From Brenneria salicis ATCC 15712 = DSM 30166 (GTDB lineage: Bacteria; Pseudomonadota; Gammaproteobacteria; Enterobacterales; Enterobacteriaceae), in the NCBI RefSeq assembly GCF_003315515.1, contig NZ_QNRY01000027.1, forward strand, positions 1-52,363: a stretch of DNA of 52,363 nucleotides, given 5' to 3'. Numbering within the stretch: the first letter of the stretch is position 1; each line of letters opens with the position of its first letter. The notes below the pieces were generated by a model. The model worked only from the letters and a program-made list of their open reading frames with translations, was not told the DNA's origin and did no database searches. Both the position numbers and the translations under genes were made by a program. This document shows, piece by piece, positions 37,371 to 47,061 of this stretch.

Positions 37371-38021
37371 CTAACTTACTATTAAATGAGAGAAATTTCC
37401 TATTTCATTTCCTTTAAAAAACTCGGATTGTCTAACTAAATCGGGAGCCGTAGACAAATCAGATAGGAAAATAAAGTCTATATTATTTTTTTCGGCGGCA
37501 ATAAGGTCACCAAGCGCATCACCTAACATGACTCCATTACTGTATCCCCGCTCAAGTATTTTTCTAACGTTATTTACTTTAGACTCTGGTGAACCGAAAA
37601 TATCAGAAAAATGAACATCCAGTCCTCTTTCAGCAAAGACTTGTTTTAATTCATTCTCATCTGACCCACTGGCGACATATTTATCTACTTTAACGCTAGA
37701 TATAAAATCAATAAAACCAGCATTCACTTTAGCTTTTTTGTAGAGACTAAGACAAAAATCGGCATACTTTAAAATGATATTATCATATTGCTGTTGATAG
37801 CGGTCAGTTCTACAGCAGATAATGTTTTTAAGAAAATGCTCAACATGATGATAGCGTGAGCGTCCAAAATTTTTAGAAAAGTAATCAATGCAAACTACGA
37901 CGTCTTGCACTGGGTATTCGCCCAATGCTTTTTCCATCGCATCCAACTTCAGTTGATTAGAATCTAAGATTACACCATCACAATCAAAGATATATACATC
38001 ATAATCAAATGAGAGGGGCAT
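37371..38021 (-). CDS. HAD-superfamily sugar phosphatase
   Basis: A 216-residue HAD hydrolase. Motif I DCDGVILDS has the nucleophile Asp13 and Asp15; motif II is the serine in VASGSDE; motif III a lysine in GSPESKVNN; motif IV the acidic GDALGDL near residue 168. The alpha-helical cap between motifs I and II is of the beta-phosphoglucomutase/phosphoglycolate type. It overlaps the aldolase gene by 17 bases, so the two are translationally coupled. The likely role is removing phosphate from the ulosonate 9- or 8-phosphate-like product before CMP activation, by analogy with KdsC. Substrate is inferred. Confidence 0.8.
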   Translation of the reverse strand: MPLSFDYDVYIFDCDGVILDSNQLKLDAMEKALGEYPVQDVVVCIDYFSKNFGRSRYHHVEHFLKNIICCRTDRYQQQYDNIILKYADFCLSLYKKAKVNAGFIDFISSVKVDKYVASGSDENELKQVFAERGLDVHFSDIFGSPESKVNNVRKILERGYSNGVMLGDALGDLIAAEKNNIDFIFLSDLSTAPDLVRQSEFFKGNEIGNFSHLIVS

Positions 38022-39621
38022 AAACTGAACCTTCCTTGATTGGATAAGAAGTCGGTGTTAGAGAAATAATTTCTTTTTTATGCATGTATTCATTGATCTT
38101 GATGATGAGATCAACCATTTCCTGCTGACGCGAATCCCCTTTTTCGAACCCATCAAAACCGACCAGTTTTATTGAAGACGATTGACCAATAATTGCAGCT
38201 GAAATCGCATATCCAACTGTTAATTCTGATGGAATGGTACATTGAGTTTCTGCTACCTGATACACATCTTTGTTAATTTTCAATCCATAATCAAATATTT
38301 CGGTTTTAGGACTAAGATAAGAAAGTTCATCTTTATTGAAGCGATGTTTAGGCAGGATTAGCGGTTTAGTCAAACTACTATATTTACTTTTATCAGCAAG
38401 AAATTTTGTATTATGAGAAATTATATAGTAGTCAACATACTCGGCTGGAATATTTTTATTAACATTGATGGATAGGACAATAGGTTTATGTTCTGAAATA
38501 TAGTCAATAATACCGTTTTTATATTTTAGAACGCTATCGCCACTACCGATAATTAATATTTCCCGATTAGTGAATCGGCCAACCAGTTCACTGCTGCCAC
38601 CCTCTTCATCGTCATTTTGATCATTTAGCTTCAAAGCCTGTTCCAGAACTTTTCCATTGTAAGAAGAGGCCTGAGCTCTGCTTAAATAAGCTATTGCGCC
38701 GACAATTTCATCTGGTCCATACCGCTCATTTGAAAGCAAATTCTGGACATAGGTAGGATGGACATTATTCTGTGCACCGATAAAGTACAAGAAATTGCTA
38801 CCCCAGCCAGATTCTTTCTGCATTTTATCAAAATGCCTGACAACCAAATCATAAATCGGCGTAGCCAGGTAAGGGGCATCTGTTTTACTTAGAACAGCAA
38901 GTAAATTTTCCGTTTGCGCATTTCCCGCGCCTCTTCCCATACCCGTCACCGTCACGTCCAGCCAAATGACGCCTGAATCACGAGCAGCAAGCGTATTATC
39001 GAGCGCTTTGGCCATATTATTATGGGTATGAATGCCTAATTCACCTTCCCAGTGCATTCTTAACGCTTTAATAATACGTCTAACCTCTGTTGTATCCATA
39101 TTGCCCAAAGAGTCGGCAAAGTATAGTACGTCCAGGCAATTCCAACTAACGGCCAGACTCGCTTTATCCGCTATCAGATCGTCAGGTTTTCCACCTGATT
39201 GCATCAAGTTAAATCCAACAATATAACCTTTGTTTTTTAGTGACTTGATGATTGCTTCACAATGCTCAACTTCATGGAAATGAGCGGCGACGCGTACCAG
39301 ACTGAGTTTACTTTTAGATGCATCGACAAAAAGTTTATCAATTGCTTCTTCTACCGGCATATTAGCGGAAAGCACGGTTTTGGCATCAATCATTACGCCA
39401 TAAGCCGGTCCTTCAGGTAACGTCAGTCGATTGACCAGGCTTTCTGTCGTATAGGCAAACGGCCCTAAAAAACCTTCTTGTGGAAAGTTTCTCAGACCAA
39501 GCTCTACATAATCTATTTTCGCCGCTGCCACAGCCGTCAGGTACGCATTAACGACTTCAAAATCAAAATCCCAGTTATTATAATAACCGCCATCACGTAA
39601 CGTACAGTCAAGAATCTTCAT
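38005..39621 (-). CDS. HMGL-like aldolase fused to a DUF115/GT42-like domain
   Basis: A 538-residue two-domain protein. Residues 1-330 are an HMGL/4-hydroxy-2-oxovalerate-aldolase-type barrel: DCTLRDGG (5-12), ADSLGNMD (169-176), the metal-binding HTHNN (198-202) and GMGRGAGN (227-234). After an acidic linker (335-345), residues 350-538 form a Rossmann-like domain starting IIGSGDS (357-363) with TVGYAISAA and KLVGFDGFEKGD later, recalling DUF115 (MptE/motility-factor type) or GT42 sialyltransferases. The barrel should join pyruvate, or another ketoacid, to an aldehyde sugar to give a 2-keto-3-deoxy acid. It is coupled to a HAD phosphatase and followed by a KdsB-like gene. I know no characterised pathway with this fusion. 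Confidence 0.75.
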   Translation of the reverse strand: MKILDCTLRDGGYYNNWDFDFEVVNAYLTAVAAAKIDYVELGLRNFPQEGFLGPFAYTTESLVNRLTLPEGPAYGVMIDAKTVLSANMPVEEAIDKLFVDASKSKLSLVRVAAHFHEVEHCEAIIKSLKNKGYIVGFNLMQSGGKPDDLIADKASLAVSWNCLDVLYFADSLGNMDTTEVRRIIKALRMHWEGELGIHTHNNMAKALDNTLAARDSGVIWLDVTVTGMGRGAGNAQTENLLAVLSKTDAPYLATPIYDLVVRHFDKMQKESGWGSNFLYFIGAQNNVHPTYVQNLLSNERYGPDEIVGAIAYLSRAQASSYNGKVLEQALKLNDQNDDEEGGSSELVGRFTNREILIIGSGDSVLKYKNGIIDYISEHKPIVLSINVNKNIPAEYVDYYIISHNTKFLADKSKYSSLTKPLILPKHRFNKDELSYLSPKTEIFDYGLKINKDVYQVAETQCTIPSELTVGYAISAAIIGQSSSIKLVGFDGFEKGDSRQQEMVDLIIKINEYMHKKEIISLTPTSYPIKEGSVYAPLI

Positions 39622-39671
39622 TCCTATTACCTCTTTGAGATGAATTTATATCTGATGATGTTTAATACGTC

Positions 39672-40220
39672 TTAGAAAACATCCGCCTCTAGGAGTTTTT
39701 TCGCATTTTTATCTTTGTCTGACAGTATAGGCTCTATGCTGATTGGCCATTCAATACCAATGCTTTCATCATTCCACAATATCCCGCGATCGCTTGCAGG
39801 CGCATAATAATTAGTCGTTTTATATAAAAACTCGGCGGTTTCACTCAATGTGATAAATCCATGAGCGAATCCTGCCGGGATCCAGAATTGACGTTTATTC
39901 TCTGCCGAAAGGTGAACGCCAACCCACTGCCCGAATGTTGGCGATGACTTACGTATATCGACAGCAACGTCAAATACCTCTCCGGTAACACACCTTACCA
40001 GTTTGTCCTGAGCATGCGGCGCCAATTGATAATGCAATCCTCTGAGGACCCCTTTAGAGGATTTTGAATGATTATCCTGTACGAAATTTACAGAATATCC
40101 GATCGCTTCTTCGAATTTATTTTGGTTAAAGCTTTCAAAAAAAAAGCCTCGTTCATCACCAAAAACGGCAGGTTCTATAATTTTCACATCTGGAATTTTC
40201 GTGTCGATTACTTTCATCAT
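39672..40220 (-). CDS. rmlC: dTDP-4-dehydrorhamnose 3,5-epimerase
   Basis: A 182-residue cupin enzyme of dTDP-L-rhamnose synthesis. Motifs are EPAVFGDERGFFFESFNQ near residues 16-33, NHSKSSKGVLRGLHYQ near 51-66 with the catalytic histidine, QDKLVRCVTGEVFDVAVDIR near 71, and FWIPAGFAHGF near 111. Two successive ATGs (40220, 40217) are possible starts. It follows rmlD by 7 bases. Confidence 0.95.
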   Translation of the reverse strand: MMKVIDTKIPDVKIIEPAVFGDERGFFFESFNQNKFEEAIGYSVNFVQDNHSKSSKGVLRGLHYQLAPHAQDKLVRCVTGEVFDVAVDIRKSSPTFGQWVGVHLSAENKRQFWIPAGFAHGFITLSETAEFLYKTTNYYAPASDRGILWNDESIGIEWPISIEPILSDKDKNAKKLLEADVF

Positions 40221-40227
40221 TAGTCAC

Positions 40228-41100
40228 TTATCTGTAGAGAGTGATATCTTCTAGTGCCTTTATCCAATCACTAGGTTTGATGTCAAAATATTGATTAATT
40301 TTTTCACAGTTGAGTTTTGAGAAACTCGGACGGGCTGCAGGTGTAGGATAGTCTTCTGTATTAAGCCGCGATAAATTCGGTTTGTTATCCAGTACTCTTT
40401 TATCAACGGCAGCATCGAAAATTTTATCAGCAAACTCAAACCAGCTTACATAAGGCATTCCGCTAAAGTGGAAAATGCCCCAATCGGAGAATTCTTTTGA
40501 ATGAACTTTTTCGGCAATTCGAATTAATGCGTCAGCAATATCCCCCGCATAGGTCGGTCCACCAAATTGATCGGCAACAATACCTAACGAATCCCGCTCC
40601 CTGCCAAGTCTCAGCATTGTTTTGACAAAATTATTGCCATCCTCGCCAAACACCCAGGCCGTTCTCAGAATGATATGACGAGCACAGGCACCAGCAACAG
40701 CACGTTCACCTTCTTGTTTACTCTTCCCATAAACACTTTGCGGATCAACCGTATCCGATTCGATATAAGGAACGTCACTTTTACCGTTAAACACATAGTC
40801 AGTAGAAATATGTAATATCGCCGCCCCAGCACTCTGTGCGGCTTCTGCCAGAAAAAGAGGGCCATCACAGTTAATTTTATATGATTGTGCGATCTCTTGT
40901 TCAGCCTTATCAACCGCCGTATGCGCAGCGGCATTGATAATAATATCAGGATGAAATTTATTTACCGTTTGAATTACAGCATCCCGATTAGTGATATCCA
41001 AAACATCACGGTCAACTGCCAGTATTTCCGCTTTTCCATTTAAACGCTCAACCAGACGAGTTCCCACCTGTCCATGCGCGCCTGTAATTAATACTTTCAT
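40228..41100 (-). CDS. rmlD: dTDP-4-dehydrorhamnose reductase
   Basis: A 290-residue SDR that makes the final reduction to dTDP-L-rhamnose. GAHGQVGTRL near residue 7 is the NAD(P) motif, and YxxxK is in SVYGKSKQEGE near 130; STDYVFNG and AWVFGEDGNNFVKTML are family marks. The start could be GTG 41112 (overlapping the rmlA stop), ATG 41106 or ATG 41100; I chose 41100, which gives the family's MKVLITG start and has GAGA upstream. Confidence 0.94.
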   Translation of the reverse strand: MKVLITGAHGQVGTRLVERLNGKAEILAVDRDVLDITNRDAVIQTVNKFHPDIIINAAAHTAVDKAEQEIAQSYKINCDGPLFLAEAAQSAGAAILHISTDYVFNGKSDVPYIESDTVDPQSVYGKSKQEGERAVAGACARHIILRTAWVFGEDGNNFVKTMLRLGRERDSLGIVADQFGGPTYAGDIADALIRIAEKVHSKEFSDWGIFHFSGMPYVSWFEFADKIFDAAVDKRVLDNKPNLSRLNTEDYPTPAARPSFSKLNCEKINQYFDIKPSDWIKALEDITLYR

Positions 41101-41108
41101 TTTCATTC

Positions 41109-41981
41109 TCACGAAATAGATTTAAGCAGTGACATCAAATAACGTCCATAGTCGTTTTTCAGCATAGGCTCTGCACATTTGGCAAGTTCTTCAGCATTTA
41201 ACCAACCGTTTCTCCAGGCAATCTCTTCCAGGCACGCGATTTTAAGTCCCTGAACATGTTCAATAGTCTCAACAAATGAAGATGCCTCATGCAAACTCTC
41301 GTGTGTACCTGAATCCAGCCAGGCAAATCCACGCCCCAATAATTCAACTGTAAGGCTTCCTTCATCCAAATACATTTGGTTAACAGCCGTAATTTCTAAC
41401 TCACCACGAGTTGATGGTTTTACCGACTTAGCTAAATCAATGACCCGATTATCATAGAAATAAAGGCCAGTTATTGCCCAATCCGATTTCGGCTTTTGCG
41501 GTTTTTCCTCAATGGAAAGAACTTTATTATTTTTGTCGAATTCAACAACGCCAAAACGTTCAGGATCTTTCACCCGATATCCAAAAACGGTGGCGCCGGA
41601 GTCATGACCGGCAGCTTGTGCTAATGTTCGGGAAAAAGACTGGCCATAAAAAATATTATCACCGAGAACCAAACAACATTTGCTATTGCCAATAAACAAT
41701 TCACCAATAATAAACGCCTGAGCTAACCCATCTGGACTCGGTTGTACCGCGTACTCAATATTAATGCCATACTTACTACCGTCACCTAATAAACGGTTGA
41801 AGGATAAACTATCCTCAGGGGTAGTGATGATCAAGACATCACGAATACCTGCGAGCATTAATGTCGATAACGGATAATAAATCATAGGTTTATCATAAAC
41901 AGGCAATAACTGCTTGGACACACCCAATGTAATTGGATAAAGACGGGTGCCAGAACCTCCGGCCAGAATAATACCTTTCAT
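41109..41981 (-). CDS. rmlA: Glucose-1-phosphate thymidylyltransferase
   Basis: A 290-residue nucleotidyltransferase that makes dTDP-glucose. [34 protein letters not shown] at residues 6-39 is the unmistakable signature; [10 protein letters not shown] near 108 and [14 protein letters not shown] near 220 follow. The start shares one base with the rmlB stop. Order rmlB-A-D-C differs from the usual B-D-A-C of enterobacterial loci. Confidence 0.96.
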   Translation of the reverse strand: MKGIILAGGSGTRLYPITLGVSKQLLPVYDKPMIYYPLSTLMLAGIRDVLIITTPEDSLSFNRLLGDGSKYGINIEYAVQPSPDGLAQAFIIGELFIGNSKCCLVLGDNIFYGQSFSRTLAQAAGHDSGATVFGYRVKDPERFGVVEFDKNNKVLSIEEKPQKPKSDWAITGLYFYDNRVIDLAKSVKPSTRGELEITAVNQMYLDEGSLTVELLGRGFAWLDSGTHESLHEASSFVETIEHVQGLKIACLEEIAWRNGWLNAEELAKCAEPMLKNDYGRYLMSLLKSIS

Positions 41982-43048
41982 TACTTATCTCCCATACCTA
42001 AGCGCTCACGGCTATAAGAACCATTCAGAACCCGGCTCCACCATGTCTTGTTATTCAAATACCATTCGACAGTCTTTCTGATACCGGACTCAAATGTTTC
42101 CTCAGGACGCCAATCAAGTTTGCGGGAAATTTTTCCGGCATCAATCGCATAACGGGCGTCATGTCCAGGTCTGTCTTTGACATAGACAATAAGATCTTTG
42201 TATTTAGCGACATTCGTTGGTTTATCAGGCGCCAAATCTTCCAGTAGCTCACAGATCTTTTCTACTACTTCTATATTGGTCTTCTCATTATGACCACCAA
42301 TATTATAGGTTTCACCTACAATCCCTTCTGTCAGCACTTTGTACAGCGCTCTGGCATGATCTTCCACATAGAGCCAATCGCGAATTTGCGTCCCGTTACC
42401 ATAGACAGGCAATGATTTTCCCTCAATGGCATTAAGAATAACAAGCGGAATAAGTTTTTCTGGAAAATGATAAGGCCCGTAGTTATTCGAGCAGTTCGTC
42501 ACAATAGTAGGCAGTCCATAAGTTCTTAACCATGCACGAGCTAAATGATCGCTGGAGGCCTTAGAAGCGGAATAAGGACTACTAGGCGCATAAGGTGTCT
42601 CTTCAATAAAGAGATCGTCTGCTCCTTGGAGATCACCATAAACTTCATCAGTGGATATATGATGAAAACGGAATGTGCCTTTCTTTTCTGTATCCAGAGT
42701 AGACCAGTATGCCCTTGCTGCCTCAAGCAGCGTGTAGGTACCAACAACATTCGTACGAATAAACGCGGCAGGACCATCAATTGAGCGATCTACATGGCTT
42801 TCTGCCGCCAGGTGCATAATAGCATCCGGTTTGTAGGAAATAATTGCTTCATCTAAGGCCGCATGATCACAAATATCAATTGGGGCAAATGTATAACGAG
42901 AATTAGTAGACACCTCGTTAAGAGATTCGAGATTACCGGCATACGTTAGACTATCAATATTAAGCACATGATCATTTGTATTTTTTATAATGTGCCTAAC
43001 GACTGCTGAACCTATAAAACCGGCTCCACCGGTGATAAGAATATTCAA
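41981..43048 (-). CDS. rmlB: dTDP-glucose 4,6-dehydratase
   Basis: A 355-residue SDR. NAD motif [14 protein letters not shown] (7-20), [15 protein letters not shown] near 80, the STDEVYGDL motif near 133 with catalytic Asp-Glu, [11 protein letters not shown] near 165 (YxxxK), and [15 protein letters not shown] near 195. It makes dTDP-4-keto-6-deoxyglucose, the shared precursor for rhamnose and 6-deoxytalose. Confidence 0.96.
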   Translation of the reverse strand: MNILITGGAGFIGSAVVRHIIKNTNDHVLNIDSLTYAGNLESLNEVSTNSRYTFAPIDICDHAALDEAIISYKPDAIMHLAAESHVDRSIDGPAAFIRTNVVGTYTLLEAARAYWSTLDTEKKGTFRFHHISTDEVYGDLQGADDLFIEETPYAPSSPYSASKASSDHLARAWLRTYGLPTIVTNCSNNYGPYHFPEKLIPLVILNAIEGKSLPVYGNGTQIRDWLYVEDHARALYKVLTEGIVGETYNIGGHNEKTNIEVVEKICELLEDLAPDKPTNVAKYKDLIVYVKDRPGHDARYAIDAGKISRKLDWRPEETFESGIRKTVEWYLNNKTWWSRVLNGSYSRERLGMGDK

Positions 43049-43077
43049 AACATCTGCCTCTTTGATAAGGTTAAAAA

Positions 43078-44514
43078 TTAATAGGCTCCGTCTCTTTTTA
43101 ACACAACACTAATAGTTTTAAAAAGAATGGCGATATCATTCCATAATGACCAATTTTTTACATACCATGCATCAAAATAAACACGCGTATCATAGTCGAC
43201 ATCATTTCTCCCACTCACCTGCCATAGTCCCGTCATACCTGGCTTAGCCATCAGATAGTAATCAGCATCTCCCGCATATCTATCCAGTTCATCCTCAATA
43301 ATAGGTCTTGGACCAACCAAACTCATTTCACCTTTAATAACATTGAAAAGCTGGGGAAGCTCATCAAGACTGGTTTTCCTGATAAATTTACCGATCTTGG
43401 TGATCCGCGGATCATCTTTTAGTTTAAAGTCCTTCTCCCATTCGGCTCTGGCATCTGGGTTCTTCTCTAATAAATCCCGCAGGACCTCCTGAGAATTAAT
43501 GACCATTGAGCGGAATTTTAGACATTTAAATTTTTTACCATTTCTGCCTACTCGCTCATGTCCATAAATAGCCTTACCTCCATCTTTCGAAACCAGATAA
43601 AATAAGGAGAGCAACAATGGTGAAAGCACTGTGACAATAGTTATTGCTCCAAAAATATCGAAGGTTCGTTTTACTAGGCGAGACGTTCTTTTTGCCAGGC
43701 TATTGCTAACACGCAAGATCATCACTTCATGACTGAAAATAAAAGACATTTCCGTACCATATAAAGGAACACCACGTAATGTCGGGATAACTGATACCGA
43801 ACGGCAATTATGCTTCGTAAGATTTTTTAGCCAAAAATCTCTTAGCTCGTGCTCTTCAAACTCTACGGCGACAATGAATTGAGTATCATTAGGGCAACTT
43901 TGCTGCCAAAGTTCCTCTTCTGTTTTTATAACTGGAATACCAGAAATATCGTGAACAACATCATAACCATTTGTTGAATAAAAAGCGCCAATAGCAAAAC
44001 CTAAAACCTCTTCACTTTGAAGCGCCTCATAAGCATCCCTAGCGTTTTTACCTGTACCTATAATAATCGTATGTTTCTTCCAGATACCTAACTTGTCCAA
44101 CATTTTCTTTATTATTACCCGCCCAACCGGGACTAAGAAAATTGCCAATATCCATGTAATAATCCAAATAAACCGAGAGAATTGCCACTTTGAAAATGCA
44201 ACCAATGCCAAATCAAAAACCGCAAATATCACTAGCGTTCTGATAATTTCCTTTAATTCAAACCAAAAAGGTTTTCTGTAAGTATAGTGACGCAACCTTA
44301 TCCAAAACCAACTTACACACAGGAGTGACAGCGCAATATGAGAAATAAATCTTGCTGAAATTTCAGATTCAGGAATAAAAAAATATATGTCATAATTTAA
44401 TAAATTCATTATTAATAATGTGATAATCAATGCTAAATTAAAAAAAATAAAATCAGACGAAGCCAAACAAAACTTAACAATATTATTCTTCTTAGGAAAA
44501 GTAGTTGCATGCAT
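43078..44514 (-). CDS. wbaP: Undecaprenyl-phosphate galactosephosphotransferase (WbaP type)
   Basis: A 478-residue polyisoprenyl-phosphate hexose-1-phosphate transferase. The N-terminal half has four to five membrane segments (about 20-150) with [16 protein letters not shown] near 75; a middle CoA-binding-like domain has [16 protein letters not shown] near 155. The catalytic C-terminus has [16 protein letters not shown] near 340, [33 protein letters not shown] near 385 and [18 protein letters not shown] near 435. It matches Salmonella WbaP throughout, so galactose-1-phosphate is the likely first sugar. ATG 44514 follows GGGGTG; the longer frame has no homology. Confidence 0.92.
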   Translation of the reverse strand: MHATTFPKKNNIVKFCLASSDFIFFNLALIITLLIMNLLNYDIYFFIPESEISARFISHIALSLLCVSWFWIRLRHYTYRKPFWFELKEIIRTLVIFAVFDLALVAFSKWQFSRFIWIITWILAIFLVPVGRVIIKKMLDKLGIWKKHTIIIGTGKNARDAYEALQSEEVLGFAIGAFYSTNGYDVVHDISGIPVIKTEEELWQQSCPNDTQFIVAVEFEEHELRDFWLKNLTKHNCRSVSVIPTLRGVPLYGTEMSFIFSHEVMILRVSNSLAKRTSRLVKRTFDIFGAITIVTVLSPLLLSLFYLVSKDGGKAIYGHERVGRNGKKFKCLKFRSMVINSQEVLRDLLEKNPDARAEWEKDFKLKDDPRITKIGKFIRKTSLDELPQLFNVIKGEMSLVGPRPIIEDELDRYAGDADYYLMAKPGMTGLWQVSGRNDVDYDTRVYFDAWYVKNWSLWNDIAILFKTISVVLKRDGAY

Positions 44515-44876
44515 AATATACACCCCAAATAGTTTTATATAACCCCAATATCTTTCATGCATACTAAAAAATCTCAAAACATTGTGATATTCAATTCCTA
44601 AATATCTTACTTTATTAAAAAAGCAAATATAGAATTGACACAAATAGATTAAGACTGTTAACCAAATGAATTTAGCTTATGAATAAAAACTTAAATTATT
44701 TAGTCAAAAATAATATATCCAAAATATTGTTTTATATAATTTATTCCTGATTATAGTCGCTGAGTAACTACAATATGTATATATCCTTAAAATACAGTGA
44801 AATAGACACATACTGCCAATACATTGCCGACCCACTGAATCAGTATATAAAAGTGCATCGGCATAATATCCTACGA
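44515..44876. other. AT-rich wzc-wbaP gap
   Basis: 362 bases with no gene. On the minus strand right after wzc an imperfect stem GCCGA..CAC/GTG..TCGGC (44826-44835 with 44853-44862) may form, without a U-run. In related group 1 capsule loci a hairpin after wzc attenuates transcription into the sugar genes, which RfaH-modified polymerase reads through. The rest is AT-rich and could hold a secondary promoter; none was convincing. Confidence 0.4.
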
Positions 44877-47045
44877 TTATTTAGATTTATAATCGTATGT
44901 ATAATAGTCGTAATTGCCGTAGCCATAATAACTTGCTGCTCTTTTTACCACAGCATTCAGAATAACGCCTTTAATTTCAGCGCCATTCTGCTCGAACCGG
45001 CGAATACTAACCTCAACCTCTTTAATTGTATTGACTTCAAAACGAGCAACCAGTAATGACGTACCAGCATGACGGCTAATGATCGCAGCATCGGTCACAG
45101 CAAGAATAGGCGGAGTATCAAGCAATACCATATCATAATGCTCGGATGCCCACTCGACAAACGCCGGAAAACGTTGATGCATCAGTAGTTCTGAAGGGTT
45201 GGGAGGAATCTGACCTCTTGGTACAAAGTCCATACCTTCTACTTGCGTTTTACGTAAACATTTATCGGCAAAGCTTTGCCCGGATAAAATATCCGATAAA
45301 CCATTACTCCCCGTCGTTCCCATCAATTCATGGGCATAACCCTTTCTCATATCGCAATCGACAATCAAGACTTTTTGCCCTGACTGTGCGATTACCGCGC
45401 CAAGATTGGCACTGACAAAGGTTTTACCGATAGCAGGGCTGGCTCCAGAAATCATAAGCACATTATTTTTAGCCTCCATCATCGCAAAATGAAGACTGGT
45501 CCGTAAGCTACGTATTGCTTCAATAGCCAAATCAGCTGGATTGCCAACAGCCAATAGCTCTGAAGAACGAACATTGCTTTTCTTGAGCTTGTTATTAATC
45601 AACTCACGATCTTTTTTCTGTTGCCATTCAGATAACGGTACGCTGGCATAAACGTTAACACCCAATTCTTCTAACTGCTCTGGACTTTCTATGCCTTTAT
45701 GAAGCATATATCTCAAAACAACAAAGGCGGCAGAAAATACCCCACCTATCATGATCGAAAGCAGAATAATAATAATTTTCTTTGGTTTTACCGGATTAGG
45801 TTGGGTAACACTGGTATCAATTATGCGAACATTACCTACAACACTGGCTTTATTGATACTGAGTTCTTGCTGCTTGTTGAGCAACTGCATATATACTTCT
45901 TGACCGGATTCCACATCACGCGTAAGACGTAAAATCTCTTGCTGCGTTGCCGGCATCCCACTAACTCGTTTATTAAGCTTTTCTTTTTCTTGCTCTAGCG
46001 TTTTGCGCTTTTCCATCAAAGCACGGTAGGCGGGATGTTCTTTGGTGTATAGTTTGGATATTTCAGCTTCTCTGAAAGTTAATTCATTTAACTGTGATTC
46101 TATCGACACCATTGTATCCAAAACTGCCTTCGCTTCCAGAGATAAATCGACCGACTCATTTTGTTGACGATATCTGTTTAATTTATTTTCAGCCTCATTC
46201 AATTCATCACGCACACTAGGTAATTGTTCCTTTAAAAAACCCAGACTTTTACCAGCTTCTTCAGATTTTCTTTCTACATTTTGCTGTAGATAATTATAGC
46301 TAATACTGTTAAGGATTTTGGTAATTTCTTGTGTATCTTCACCTTCGAGACTTAGTTGCAATACACCAATATCCTTTCCCTTGTCCTCAACATTGAACCT
46401 TTCCAAAAGATCATTTATCACTGAAAGTTCATTTAACTTCGTCAACCGGAATACAGTACCTGCAGGTGCTTTTATTTGGCTGACAAGTAAAGAAATATCA
46501 TTATGCTTTTCCAATTGACCAACTGTACCGGTAAATGTATCAATATTATCAGCTGATAATTCGTAACTGGTATCATTTAAAACTGTAAGTTCCATATCCT
46601 TGTCAAGCAATGCTTCTGGAACATCCAATCGGGAAACCGCTATTTCCCCAGGCACCATACCGACGATTCTAGCTACTCCCTTTCCAATAACTGGAAAAAA
46701 TTTTTGCTCAATTGAGGTATCTAAAGATAAATCCCGGATGGTTTTACCAAGCACCATCCTTGATTTTAACAATTCTATTTCTGCCGCTGACTGAGGTTTT
46801 GCATCTGGCAACATACTCGACAAATCATTAAGCAGCTTATTACCTGAATTTTGCTCTACCTGTATGAGCGCATCAGCCTTATAGACCGGTGTAGCTAATG
46901 TGACATAAAAAATCCCAATAACAGCAAATACGGCAGTAACACCAATAATCAACCATCTATTATCCAGCAACGTTCCTAACAAACGTCCCAAATCAATCTC
47001 ATCTGACGCTGCTTCAGATGCTTTCACTGAAATTTTCTCTGCCAT
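44877..47045 (-). CDS. wzc: Capsule polysaccharide co-polymerase/tyrosine autokinase
   Basis: A 722-residue inner-membrane BY-kinase that governs chain length and works with Wza. It has an N-terminal membrane helix (about 33-53), a large periplasmic region with coiled coil (about 250-380), the PxxP-like TQPNPVKPKK segment and second helix (about 425-450). The cytoplasmic kinase has Walker A ASPAIGKTFVSAN, Walker A' VLIVDCDMRKG and Walker B MVLLDTPPI. The C-terminus is a tyrosine cluster (eight Tyr in YYGYGNYDYYTYDY), the autophosphorylation site removed by Wzb. 16 bases after wzb. Confidence 0.96.
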   Translation of the reverse strand: MAEKISVKASEAASDEIDLGRLLGTLLDNRWLIIGVTAVFAVIGIFYVTLATPVYKADALIQVEQNSGNKLLNDLSSMLPDAKPQSAAEIELLKSRMVLGKTIRDLSLDTSIEQKFFPVIGKGVARIVGMVPGEIAVSRLDVPEALLDKDMELTVLNDTSYELSADNIDTFTGTVGQLEKHNDISLLVSQIKAPAGTVFRLTKLNELSVINDLLERFNVEDKGKDIGVLQLSLEGEDTQEITKILNSISYNYLQQNVERKSEEAGKSLGFLKEQLPSVRDELNEAENKLNRYRQQNESVDLSLEAKAVLDTMVSIESQLNELTFREAEISKLYTKEHPAYRALMEKRKTLEQEKEKLNKRVSGMPATQQEILRLTRDVESGQEVYMQLLNKQQELSINKASVVGNVRIIDTSVTQPNPVKPKKIIIILLSIMIGGVFSAAFVVLRYMLHKGIESPEQLEELGVNVYASVPLSEWQQKKDRELINNKLKKSNVRSSELLAVGNPADLAIEAIRSLRTSLHFAMMEAKNNVLMISGASPAIGKTFVSANLGAVIAQSGQKVLIVDCDMRKGYAHELMGTTGSNGLSDILSGQSFADKCLRKTQVEGMDFVPRGQIPPNPSELLMHQRFPAFVEWASEHYDMVLLDTPPILAVTDAAIISRHAGTSLLVARFEVNTIKEVEVSIRRFEQNGAEIKGVILNAVVKRAASYYGYGNYDYYTYDYKSK

Positions 47046-47061
47046 GGGTTTCCCTGACTGG

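Noticed and set aside
44775..45056. 93-residue plus-strand frame over the end of wzc
   Set aside because: It overlaps the conserved tyrosine-rich tail of Wzc on the other strand and has no supporting features.
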